In this document: in pieces, positions 8,044 through 15,195 of the stretch
Layout: each line of letters starts with the position of its first letter
How positions within the stretch are numbered: the stretch's first letter is position 1
Source: Burkholderiaceae bacterium
GTDB lineage: Bacteria > Pseudomonadota > Gammaproteobacteria > Burkholderiales > Burkholderiaceae_E
NCBI GenBank assembly: GCA_023384005.1
Contig: JAHDXY010000002.1
Location: 20,080 to 57,985, forward strand
Direction: 5' to 3'
Length of the DNA stretch: 37,906 bases
Program-made: the position numbers and the translations under genes
The notes under the pieces: model-generated
Databases searched by the model: none
Told to the model about the DNA's origin: nothing
Seen by the model: the letters and a program-made list of their open reading frames with translations, nothing else

Positions 8044-9324
8044 ATGCCCACTGTCGCCGTTGTCGGACTCGGATACGTCGGACTGCCGCTCGCGGTCGAG
8101 TTCGCCCGCGTGATGCCCACGATCGGCTACGACCTCGCCGAGTCGAAGATCGCCAGTTTTCGCCGCTTCGAGGACCCGACCGGCGAGGTGTCGCGCGAGC
8201 AGTTCGAACAGGCCCGGCACCTGAGCGTGAGTTCCGATCCGGCCGCGCTCGCCGCGGCCGACTTCATCGTGGTCGCGGTGCCGACGCCGATCGACGACGC
8301 GCACCAGCCCGACTTCTCGCCGCTGGTCGGGGCGAGCAGGGCGGTGGGCAAGCACATGAAGCGCGGCGCGATCGTCGTCTACGAATCGACCGTCTATCCG
8401 GGAGCGACCGAAGAGGTGTGCATCCCGGTGCTCGAGCAGGCCTCGGCAATGACGTGGAAGCGCGACTTCCACGTCGGCTATTCGCCGGAGCGGATCAACC
8501 CCGGCGACAAGGAACACACGCTGGCGCGGATCGTGAAGGTGGTCTCGGGCGACGACGCGGCCACGCTCGACGCAGTCGCCGGGCTCTACGCCGCGGTCGT
8601 GAGCGCCGGCGTGCACAAGGCGAGCAGCATCAAGGTCGCCGAGGCGGCGAAGGTGATCGAGAACACGCAGCGCGACCTGAACATCGCGCTGATGAACGAG
8701 CTGTCGCTGATCTTCGAGCGCATCGGGATCGACACGCTCGAAGTGCTCGCCGCCGCGGGCACGAAGTGGAACTTCCTGCCGTTTCGCCCCGGGCTGGTCG
8801 GCGGGCATTGCATCGGAGTCGACCCCTACTACCTCACGCACAAGGCCGACAAGCTCGGCTACCACCCGCAGGTGATCCTCGCCGGGCGCAGGATCAACGA
8901 CGGCATGGGCAAGCACGTGGCCGAGCAGGTGGTCAAGCGCCTGATCCGCTCCGGCAGGAACGTGAAGGACGCGCCGGTGATCGTGCTGGGCCTCACCTTC
9001 AAGGAGGACGTTCCGGACCTGCGCAACTCGAAGGTGATCGACGTGATCCGCGAACTTCAGTCCTATGGCGCGAAGGTGTACGTGCACGATCCGGTGGCCG
9101 CGAGCGACGAGGCGGTGCACGAGTACGGGGTGGCGCTCACGCCCTGGGACGAGTTGCCCGAGGCCAGCGCGATGGTGGCCGCGGTGGCGCACCGGCAGTA
9201 CAAGGCGATGGGGCACGCGAAGCTCGCCGCAAAACTTGCACGGGGCGGGGTGTTCGCCGACGTGAAAGGCGCCTTCGACCGGGACGCGCTGCAGGCTGAG
9301 GGCTTCGTCGTCTGGAGACTGTAG
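8044..9324 (+). CDS. tviB: UDP-N-acetylglucosamine 6-dehydrogenase (TviB/WbpO type)
   Basis: A 426-residue nucleotide-sugar dehydrogenase, expected to oxidise UDP-GlcNAc (possibly UDP-GalNAc) to the uronic acid with NAD. It starts MPTVAVVGLGYVGLPLAVEF, a Rossmann GxGxxG. The central part has KVAEAAKVIENTQRDLNIALMNEL, and the catalytic Cys256 lies in VGGHCIGVDPYYL. The C-terminal UDP-binding domain contains VIVLGLTFKEDVPDLRNSKV. ATG 8044 is chosen because homology begins there and AAGGA lies upstream; an in-frame ATG at 7975 would add unrelated residues. It is followed by tviC after 56 bases, so the pair would make the acidic sugar precursor of the EPS. Confidence 0.94.
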   Translation: MPTVAVVGLGYVGLPLAVEFARVMPTIGYDLAESKIASFRRFEDPTGEVSREQFEQARHLSVSSDPAALAAADFIVVAVPTPIDDAHQPDFSPLVGASRAVGKHMKRGAIVVYESTVYPGATEEVCIPVLEQASAMTWKRDFHVGYSPERINPGDKEHTLARIVKVVSGDDAATLDAVAGLYAAVVSAGVHKASSIKVAEAAKVIENTQRDLNIALMNELSLIFERIGIDTLEVLAAAGTKWNFLPFRPGLVGGHCIGVDPYYLTHKADKLGYHPQVILAGRRINDGMGKHVAEQVVKRLIRSGRNVKDAPVIVLGLTFKEDVPDLRNSKVIDVIRELQSYGAKVYVHDPVAASDEAVHEYGVALTPWDELPEASAMVAAVAHRQYKAMGHAKLAAKLARGGVFADVKGAFDRDALQAEGFVVWRL

Positions 9325-9380
9325 ACTCGGCATCGACCGCCGACCCGGCATCGGGTTCGAGCGCCGACGCGAGCGACAAA

Positions 9381-10421
9381 TTGCCTGAACTACTTTCCGC
9401 CGAACTGCAGCGACGCCTGCTCGAACGGCCGGCGCGCTGGCTCGTGACCGGTGTGGCCGGCTTCATCGGATCGAACCTGCTCGAGGCGCTGCTGCGCGCC
9501 GGCCAGCGCGTGATCGGGATCGACGACTTCTCCACCGGCTTCGAGCGCAACCTGGACGAGGTGCGCGAGGGACTCGAAGCCGATTCGTGGCGGCGCTTTC
9601 GTTTCGTCCGGGGCGACGTGCGCAGCGCGTCGCTGGTGGGCGAGGCCTGCTCCGGAGTCGACTACGTCCTGCACCAGGCGGCGCTCGGGTCGGTGCCGCG
9701 CTCGATCGAGGATCCGATCGCCTCGTTCAACGCCAACGTCGACGGATTCATCCGCGTGCTCGACGCGGCGCGCACCGCGGGCGTGAAGCGCTTCGTCTAC
9801 GCGTCGTCGAGTTCGGTCTACGGCGACAGCGAGAAGCTCCCGAAAGTCGAGAGCGAGGCTGGTCGCCCGCTCTCGCCCTACGCCGCGACGAAGGTCGCGA
9901 ACGAGCTGTTCGCCGAGGTCTACGCGCGTACCTACGCGATGCAGTGCGTGGGCCTGCGCTATTTCAACGTCTTCGGCCCGAGGCAGGATCCCGAGGGCGC
10001 GTACGCGGCGGTGATCCCGCAGTGGTTCGCCGCGCAGCTCAGGGGCGACCCGGTCTACGTCAACGGCGACGGGCTGACCAGCCGCGATTTCTGCTACGTG
10101 GCCAACGCGGTGCAGGCGAACCTGCTGGCCGCGGTTTCGGATTGCGTGCGCGGGGCGGGCAGCCAGGTGTTCAACGTCGCTGTCGGGGAGCAGACCTCGC
10201 TGCTCGAAGCGGCCGCGGCGATCCGCGGCGCGATCGCGGCGCGCGTGCCCGGCCTGCCCGAGTCGCCGATCGAGTTCCGCGAGTTCCGCGCCGGCGACGT
10301 CAGGCACTCGCTCGCCGACATCTCGCTGGCGACGACACTTCTGGGCTACCGCCCGACCCACCGTTTCGAGGAAGGGCTTGCCGCCGCGCTTGACTGGTAC
10401 CTGGCGCGCTACGGAACGTAG
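9381..10421 (+). CDS. tviC: UDP-N-acetylglucosamine(uronate) 4-epimerase (TviC/WbpP type SDR)
   Basis: A 346-residue extended SDR epimerase, expected to convert UDP-GlcNAcA (or UDP-GlcNAc) to the galacto form. It has the NAD-binding WLVTGVAGFIGSN, the core DDFSTG, the acidic VRGDVRS, the catalytic YxxxK (SPYAATKVANE) and RYFNVFGPRQDP. The N-terminal LLERPARWLVTG extension ahead of the Rossmann motif is typical of the WbpP/TviC group. The likely start is TTG at 9381, because an in-frame stop at 9297-9299 limits upstream choices and no ATG or GTG lies between. The last bases overlap the convergent ligase gene by 13. The substrate preference (uronate or neutral sugar) cannot be read from sequence alone. 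Confidence 0.92.
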   Translation: MPELLSAELQRRLLERPARWLVTGVAGFIGSNLLEALLRAGQRVIGIDDFSTGFERNLDEVREGLEADSWRRFRFVRGDVRSASLVGEACSGVDYVLHQAALGSVPRSIEDPIASFNANVDGFIRVLDAARTAGVKRFVYASSSSVYGDSEKLPKVESEAGRPLSPYAATKVANELFAEVYARTYAMQCVGLRYFNVFGPRQDPEGAYAAVIPQWFAAQLRGDPVYVNGDGLTSRDFCYVANAVQANLLAAVSDCVRGAGSQVFNVAVGEQTSLLEAAAAIRGAIAARVPGLPESPIEFREFRAGDVRHSLADISLATTLLGYRPTHRFEEGLAAALDWYLARYGT

Positions 10422-11971
10422 TAGCTGAACTTGCGCTCGTAGTCGAGGTTCATTCCGAACGGGAACTCAGCGAAGCGCCAGCACTGCACGCTGGCCGGTG
10501 CACCGCTGGCACGCAACGCCTGGGCCAGCGCGCTTTCGATCGCCGGATCGGGTTCGACCCCCCGGCGCAGCTGGACCTGCGCGCGCAGCGCTTCGCCGGG
10601 CGATCCTCCGGTCGCTTCCTCAGGGGCCTTCGCGAAGGTTTCCTCCAGGGCCTCGCCGGAGGCTGTCGCAGCGGTCTTGTCGGGGGATCTTACGGTCGTC
10701 CTGGCGGCCGCCGCATTGCCGGCCGCCGCCTCGTCCCACTGCAGGCGCAGCGCGCCGCTGAGGCTGGACGCGAGCCGCGGGTCGCGGTAGAGCGCGTCCC
10801 TGTAACGCAGCACCGACCGGCCGTTGGGCAGCAGGTCCTTGCGACGCCCGGCGATCGCGATCAGCGGGAACGGCATCGGCGCCGGCGCGAGCGGGCCCGC
10901 CGCGCTCGCGCGGCGCAACCGATCGGCCTCGTCGTCGCCCAGCAGCCGCGCGACGTCGCCGGTGCGATAGCGCAACAGCGGCAGCGGCGCGTCCTTGTCG
11001 AGCTGCGACACGACGAGTTCGCCCAAGCCGCTCGCGTCCGGATCGAGCACCTCGACGAAGCTGCGCAGCGGGTTGTAGGCGAACACCCCGGGCGCGGGCG
11101 TCGCGAACGGGCTGGCGCCGAAGAGCGCCTGCCGGGCCGCCTCGTCGCGATCGAGCGCGCGGCGCATCGCGATCGTGTCGCGGGTCTCGAAGAACAGGTT
11201 CAGCCCGAGTTCGGCCACTCCCATCGACGAGGCGATCAGCCCGCCGCCAGCGTCGTCGAGGTCGACTCCCAGTCGGGCCGCGACGTAGTCGCGAAAGCGC
11301 TCGCCGAACGGCTCCTCGCCGACGATCACGTGCACCCGGTGCGCGCGCCAGTCGAACCCTGTCTCGTCGCCGTGATCGAGCAGCCGCTTGCCGAACAGCG
11401 GATCGATCACCAGGATCAGCTGCTCGAAGCGCGGGCCGAACTTCGCGGCCAGCGCGAGTGCCATGTCCTCGCGAACGCTCACGTCGGCGATCGCCACCGC
11501 GCGCGACTGGAAGCGAACACCCATCGGCAGGCAGTTGATCACAAGCGTCCTGCGCCGGTCGACGCCGAAGCTCTGCTCCAGTCCCAGGTCGATCAGCGCC
11601 GGGCTGCGGCGCGCCTGCGACCAGGTGCTCAGCCCGAAGGCGAACTGCCCTCCGTGCCCGGAGCTGGTGAGAACGCCTGCGATTCGCTCCAGCGCGCCGC
11701 GCTGGCACAGTTCGTCCAGCCCGAAGCGGGAAAAGGTCGATCGCTTGTCGAGCACCGGTGCGCTGGCGACGAAATCGGCCGCCGAACGGATCGCGCCCGG
11801 GTCGACGCCGGCTTCGGCGAGCAGCTTCGCGTAGCCGCTGCTGCGCCCGCTGGCGCGCCTGAAGGTCGCCAGCAGCCGCGCCTCGCCGGCGCGGCGCAGA
11901 TCTTCGGCCGTCATCCGGGACAGCTGGCGCAGCAGCAGGCGGCGCCAGGCCTTGCGCGCGCCGGCGATCAT
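10409..11971 (-). CDS. ANL-superfamily adenylate-forming ligase (PaaK/CapK/F390 synthetase-like)
   Basis: A 520-residue protein resembling CapK and coenzyme F390 synthetase-related enzymes, which activate a carboxylate as acyl-adenylate. Seen: the phosphate-binding-like loop TSSGHGGQ (about 102-109), the SSMGVAELG segment (about 248-256, in the place of the aromatic/TE motif) and the hallmark RYRTGDVARLL (about 334-344). An Ala-rich, variable insertion (about 415-460) separates it from a C-terminal ferredoxin-like part. ATG 11971 overlaps the acyltransferase stop as ATGA, so the two proteins are probably made together. An acyl group activated here and moved by the acyltransferase is an attractive inference, but the substrate is unknown. 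It is not of the standard exosortase acyl-CoA ligase type. Confidence 0.78.
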   Translation of the reverse strand: MIAGARKAWRRLLLRQLSRMTAEDLRRAGEARLLATFRRASGRSSGYAKLLAEAGVDPGAIRSAADFVASAPVLDKRSTFSRFGLDELCQRGALERIAGVLTSSGHGGQFAFGLSTWSQARRSPALIDLGLEQSFGVDRRRTLVINCLPMGVRFQSRAVAIADVSVREDMALALAAKFGPRFEQLILVIDPLFGKRLLDHGDETGFDWRAHRVHVIVGEEPFGERFRDYVAARLGVDLDDAGGGLIASSMGVAELGLNLFFETRDTIAMRRALDRDEAARQALFGASPFATPAPGVFAYNPLRSFVEVLDPDASGLGELVVSQLDKDAPLPLLRYRTGDVARLLGDDEADRLRRASAAGPLAPAPMPFPLIAIAGRRKDLLPNGRSVLRYRDALYRDPRLASSLSGALRLQWDEAAAGNAAAARTTVRSPDKTAATASGEALEETFAKAPEEATGGSPGEALRAQVQLRRGVEPDPAIESALAQALRASGAPASVQCWRFAEFPFGMNLDYERKFSYYVP

Positions 11972-12777
11972 CCGGTCGTCGTCGTGTTCTCTGCGTACTG
12001 CATCGGCACCTCGTGCGGCTGGCCGTCGCTTGCCCCGGCCTTGCGCAAGATGCCCGTGCCCGCCGGGGAACGCAACTGTCGCGGCAGCAGCTCGGGCTCG
12101 AGCCCGTCGGCCAGCTCGCGCAGCAGTTCCGGGCACTGCGCGAAGATCTCGGCGTCGAGGTCCCTCAGGCGAGCGACATAGGGCCTGACCGGACCGTAGT
12201 AGTCCACTTCCGGGCCGACCGCGCGAAAGCGGAAGAACATCCTGCCCAGAAGCCGCACCAGCGAGGGTTCCATCGCAGCGAACCAGACGTCGATGCCCAG
12301 GCGCTTCGAATGCTGGTACATCGTCCTGTACAGCCCGAGAACGAGCCCCGGGTTTCCCTGCCGTCGCATCGTGTTGCGCCCCGTCCCCGGAGCGATGTCG
12401 GCCAGTTCGTCGGGCAGGTCGCGGTCGGTGGCGCGCCGGCGAAAGCGCCGGCTGACCGCGAGCCTGGAGACTTCGGCCAGTTCCGCGGTGTCGAGCCCTG
12501 GCGGAAGGCTGGCCTGGTCGACGCCGCAATGCGACGACATTGGCAACTGATGCAGCGCACCGGGCACTAGCCGCACCGTTCCTCCCAGCGTTCCGTCGGG
12601 ATGGAAGGCGCCGAAGTGCAGCGCGATCTCGTCGTAGCGGTCCGATTCCAGCCCCTTCGGGTAGTCGATCGGGCGCAGGAATCCGCGTTCCTGGCAGTAG
12701 ACTTGGTAGCGCAGCGCGAACGAGGCGCGCCGCGCGGCACCGGAGACGAGATGCTCGAAGTGAAACTGTTGATCCAT
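11968..12777 (-). CDS. PEP-CTERM/exosortase-associated acyltransferase (LuxI/GNAT-like), copy 1
   Basis: A 269-residue protein of the acyltransferase family that accompanies exosortase systems and is distantly related to autoinducer synthases. Conserved segments: LRYQVYCQERGF (about 22-33), HFGAFHPDGTLGGTVRLV (about 54-71), AELAEVSRLAVSRRFRRR (about 98-115), LVLGLYRTMYQHSKRLGI and MEPSLVRLLGRMFF. It ends in a Thr-rich tail. ATG 12777 aligns with the start region of the second copy at 14022-14762; no strong ribosome binding site is seen. It is divergent from the PEP-CTERM gene, with a shared 260-base region, and coupled to the ligase gene. The natural acyl donor and acceptor are unknown for this family. 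Confidence 0.86.
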   Translation of the reverse strand: MDQQFHFEHLVSGAARRASFALRYQVYCQERGFLRPIDYPKGLESDRYDEIALHFGAFHPDGTLGGTVRLVPGALHQLPMSSHCGVDQASLPPGLDTAELAEVSRLAVSRRFRRRATDRDLPDELADIAPGTGRNTMRRQGNPGLVLGLYRTMYQHSKRLGIDVWFAAMEPSLVRLLGRMFFRFRAVGPEVDYYGPVRPYVARLRDLDAEIFAQCPELLRELADGLEPELLPRQLRSPAGTGILRKAGASDGQPHEVPMQYAENTTTTG

Positions 12778-12872
12778 GGTGCCGCGGCCGGAAGAAGGTG
12801 CCAATGCATCGTTGCGGACCTCGTTCGGCGAACGACCAAGGAAAGAGCATGACGCGCGTGAGACTGGGAGCC

Positions 12873-12889
12873 TGTCGAAAAAGTTTACA
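12873..12889. promoter_or_regulatory. 17-bp partial dyad TGTC-N9-TACA, candidate activator site
   Basis: TGTC and TACA are separated by nine bases around an A-rich centre. The element lies about 63 bases upstream of the -24 box of the sigma-54 promoter, the usual distance for an enhancer-binding protein, and 95 bases from the divergent acyltransferase start. A similar element of the same 17-base length (TGTC-N9-GACA, 11 of 17 positions identical) occurs before the epsB-like gene. PrsR is the obvious candidate, by inference. Confidence 0.5.
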
Positions 12890-12952
12890 CGCACTGGCGT
12901 CCAGGACGGCTTCCGTTTCTCAAGGCATTGATTTATAATGAACTTATAGTTC

Positions 12953-12968
12953 TGGCCCGGTCCTTGCT
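12953..12968 (+). promoter_or_regulatory. Sigma-54 (-24/-12) promoter of the PEP-CTERM gene
   Basis: TGGCCCGGTCCTTGCT differs from the consensus TGGCACRNNNNTTGCW at one position only. The invariant GG (12954-12955) and GC (12966-12967) are separated by exactly ten bases. Transcription should start near 12979, giving a leader of about 60 bases before the GTG at 13039. The promoter fits the presence of a sigma-54 activator (PrsR) in the same window. A TATAAT at 12934-12939 lies upstream and could be a separate sigma-70 element, but no -35 box is evident. Confidence 0.85.
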
Positions 12969-13038
12969 TATAGTTGGGTGGAGCGATTGTCGCTCGCAAA
13001 GCACAATCCAGATAGTTCGCAAAAAACGGAGTCAGATA

Positions 13039-13941
13039 GTGAAAACCAAACTCAACCGAATCGCAGCTGCCGCAGCGCTCACGTTGACGGTGTGCGCGCC
13101 GTCGGCCATGGCAGTCCCGTCGCAGCTCTACTTCCAGCAGTCCGCGGGCTGGGTCAACCCGACCACGGACGCCGCAGCCGCCACGTTCTTCGCCGCCGGC
13201 ACTGGCTTGGCGTTCTCGATGCAAGGCGCCCCGCTGGCCGACCCGCCGTACCCGGCAGGGACGTATGCCGGAATGCAGTGGCAGGGTCTGAACGGCGCGA
13301 TCAGTTCGATCGGCTTGGCCTCGTTCACTTCGACCACCAGTCCGACCGCCCTCACCGACGCAAACGGTCAATGGAACCAGAACGAATACTGGGTGATCGA
13401 CCGTCTGTTCCAGAATAACCAGGTCATCACGGCGAACAACTTCCCGAATCCGCTCTGGGTGGCAGATACGCTGGCCAACCTGCGCTTCTTCGACGACGCG
13501 GTCGGTGGCAACCAGATCCACATTGACCCGAACAGCCCGACGCGCATCAGCTTCTGGGAGACGGTGAACAACGCCCCCTGCGCGAACCCGAATCCGGCGG
13601 GTTCGGTGTGCAACGACATCTACACGGTGCTCAGTGCCTCGCTCGCCGACATCAACTTCAACATCGGGGCGGACCTCGTTACCGTCAGCTTCGGTCTGTT
13701 GCCGGGCGCGGGCACGGTGATCTGTCCGGGCGACCCTGCTTGCACGCCTGCGTCCACGCCACCCGCTGGCCAGATCGCGATCTACACGCCTGAAGGCCAG
13801 AACAGCGAGATCTTCGTGACGATGGCCTGGAGCGTTCGCGAGGTCCAGGTGCCCGAGCCTTCGATCATCGGACTGTTCGGCGCCGGCCTGCTGGGCCTCG
13901 GCTTCGCAGCCCGCCGTCGCCTCGCCGGCAAGAAGGCCTGA
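13039..13941 (+). CDS. PEP-CTERM sorting-domain protein (exosortase substrate)
   Basis: A 300-residue secreted protein. GTG 13039 has CGGAG seven bases upstream and gives the signal peptide MKTKLNRIAAAAALTLTVCAPSAMA. The body is rich in Asn, Thr, Ala, Gly and Trp, with few charged residues and few Cys (a NAPCANPN...SVCNDI pair and a VICPGDPAC pair); no known catalytic motif is seen. The C-terminus is a textbook PEP-CTERM tripartite signal: VPEPS, a hydrophobic helix (IIGLFGAGLLGLGFAA) and a basic end (RRRLAGKK). An exosortase would cut near the PEP motif and hand the protein to the surface or EPS. It is the only PEP-CTERM protein in the window, expressed from a sigma-54 promoter and flanked by two acyltransferase genes. 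Confidence 0.96.
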   Translation: MKTKLNRIAAAAALTLTVCAPSAMAVPSQLYFQQSAGWVNPTTDAAAATFFAAGTGLAFSMQGAPLADPPYPAGTYAGMQWQGLNGAISSIGLASFTSTTSPTALTDANGQWNQNEYWVIDRLFQNNQVITANNFPNPLWVADTLANLRFFDDAVGGNQIHIDPNSPTRISFWETVNNAPCANPNPAGSVCNDIYTVLSASLADINFNIGADLVTVSFGLLPGAGTVICPGDPACTPASTPPAGQIAIYTPEGQNSEIFVTMAWSVREVQVPEPSIIGLFGAGLLGLGFAARRRLAGKKA

Positions 13942-13970
13942 GCAAACAGCAAACCGCTCCGGCGAATCGG

Positions 13971-14000
13971 AAACGGCCCTTCGGGGCCGTTTTCGTTTTT
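13971..14000. terminator. Rho-independent terminator after the PEP-CTERM gene
   Basis: AAACGGCCC and GGGCCGTTT form a perfect nine-base-pair stem around a TTCG tetraloop (13980-13983), followed by a T-rich stretch (TCGTTTTT). The next gene runs convergently and ends at 14022. The A-run at the start of the stem could allow termination in both directions. Confidence 0.9.
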
Positions 14001-14021
14001 CGGAGGCCTGCGACGCGCTGC

Positions 14022-14762
14022 TCAGTCGGTCGTCGCCACCGCGAGCGCGGCCTGCAGCTGCGGCGGCATCAGCTCCGGCTCGAGCCCGTCGGCCATCTCG
14101 CGCAACAACTCGGGACGGTGCGCAAAGACCTCCGCTTCCAGGTCGGCGATGCGCGCGACGTACGGAGTCACCGGTCCGTAGTAGTCGACTTCCGGGCCCA
14201 CCGGCTGGAACGAGAAGTTGAAGCGCCGCAGCAGGCGAGCGAGCGAGGGTTCCATCGCGGCGAACCAGAAAGCGATGCCGCGCCGCTTGCTCTCGTGGTA
14301 CATGATCTTGTACAGCCCGAGCACGAGTTCGGGGCAGCCGCGCCGCCGCGCGTCGCCGCGCTCCGCAGCGGGCAGGACGGTCGTGAGCAGTTCTGCCGGC
14401 AGCACGCCGTCTTCGGCCCGCCTGCGGAAGTTCGCGCTGACCGCCAGACGCGAGACCTCGGCCAGTCCCGCGTTGGCCATGTCGCGAGGCAGCAGCGTCC
14501 GATCGAGCGTGCATCGCTCGGCCAGTGGCAGTTCGGCCAACGGGGCGCGCACGAGGCGCACGGTGCCCGCGATCGCGCTGTTGCGGTGAAACGCGCCGAA
14601 GTGCAGCGAGTGCCGGTCGAAGGAGTCGGTCTCCAGGCCGTCGGGAAACGCGTCGACGGGCAGGAAGCCGCGCTCGCGGCAGTACACCTCGAAGCGAAGT
14701 GCGTACGATGCGCGCAGCAGTTCCTCCGACCCGAGCAGCTCGAAGTAGAAATAGTGCTCCAT
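14022..14762 (-). CDS. PEP-CTERM/exosortase-associated acyltransferase (LuxI/GNAT-like), copy 2
   Basis: A 246-residue paralogue of the gene at 11968-12777, with the same blocks: LRFEVYCRERGFLPVDAFPDGLE, HFGAFHRNSAIAGTVRLV, AGLAEVSRLAVSANFRRR, LVLGLYKIMYHESKRRGI, FAAMEPSLARLL and VGPEVDYYGPVTPYVARI. It ends EPELMPPQLQAALAVATTD and lacks the longer tail of copy 1. ATG 14762 matches the start of copy 1; an ATG at 14801 with a GGGGAC sequence upstream is a real alternative adding 13 residues. It stands alone on the minus strand, convergent with the PEP-CTERM gene, without a ligase partner. Two different copies flanking a single PEP-CTERM gene suggest distinct donors or acceptors. Confidence 0.86.
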   Translation of the reverse strand: MEHYFYFELLGSEELLRASYALRFEVYCRERGFLPVDAFPDGLETDSFDRHSLHFGAFHRNSAIAGTVRLVRAPLAELPLAERCTLDRTLLPRDMANAGLAEVSRLAVSANFRRRAEDGVLPAELLTTVLPAAERGDARRRGCPELVLGLYKIMYHESKRRGIAFWFAAMEPSLARLLRRFNFSFQPVGPEVDYYGPVTPYVARIADLEAEVFAHRPELLREMADGLEPELMPPQLQAALAVATTD

Positions 14763-14801
14763 GCTGCGCTGGTCGCAGATGAAACGCACGCGCTCGCCCA
14801 T

Positions 14802-15195
14802 CGCATTTGTCCCCGGGTATCTCTCCAACCGAACATATCGGCCCGGCGCTGCAGCGCGCGCGCCCGGCGTGACCCGGCGGCGCGATCGGGTCGACCGGCG
14901 GTCGCCGCGCGCGAACCGCCGGAACTTCGCGAGTTCCGCGACCCGCGCGACCCGCACCGACGGCGCGGTCCGCCCTGACCGCGCAGACCCGCGCAGACCC
15001 GCGCGGGCGAATCGCCAGACGTGTGCTGGATCGGCGGCTGGCCCCGCCCCGACCCGGCGCCAATCGACGGATGACCGGGCGCTTGCCGGCGATGATCGGG
15101 GCGTCGCGGCGCCGCGACGGTGCTAGCCTAGGCCGGCCTCGGGCGCGCGCGGCCTCATCGCAACTCGCGTCGGGCAGCGCTTGAGCAATCCAGAC
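14802..15195. other. Long non-coding gap between divergent genes
   Basis: About 390 very GC-rich bases between acyltransferase copy 2 (leftward) and the first ABC permease (rightward). It must hold the promoters of both. No sigma-54 element or clear sigma-70 promoter was recognised. A ten-base direct duplication GCGCAGACCC occurs at 14981-15000. The open frames crossing it have no recognisable protein content and run out of the neighbouring genes in non-coding frames. Confidence 0.6.

Noticed and set aside
6651-9299. 882-codon plus-strand frame antisense to the protease and transglycosylase and off-frame in tviB
   Set aside because: Low-complexity Arg/Ala composition with no domain; real genes with catalytic motifs occupy the same DNA.
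12790-12815. TGGCAC on the minus strand upstream of acyltransferase copy 1, as a possible sigma-54 promoter
   Set aside because: The expected GC at the -12 position after ten bases is absent (CG instead), and the element would overlap the start region.
12934-12939. TATAAT as a sigma-70 promoter for the PEP-CTERM gene
   Set aside because: No -35 box at suitable distance, whereas a near-consensus sigma-54 promoter lies immediately downstream. Not excluded as a minor promoter.
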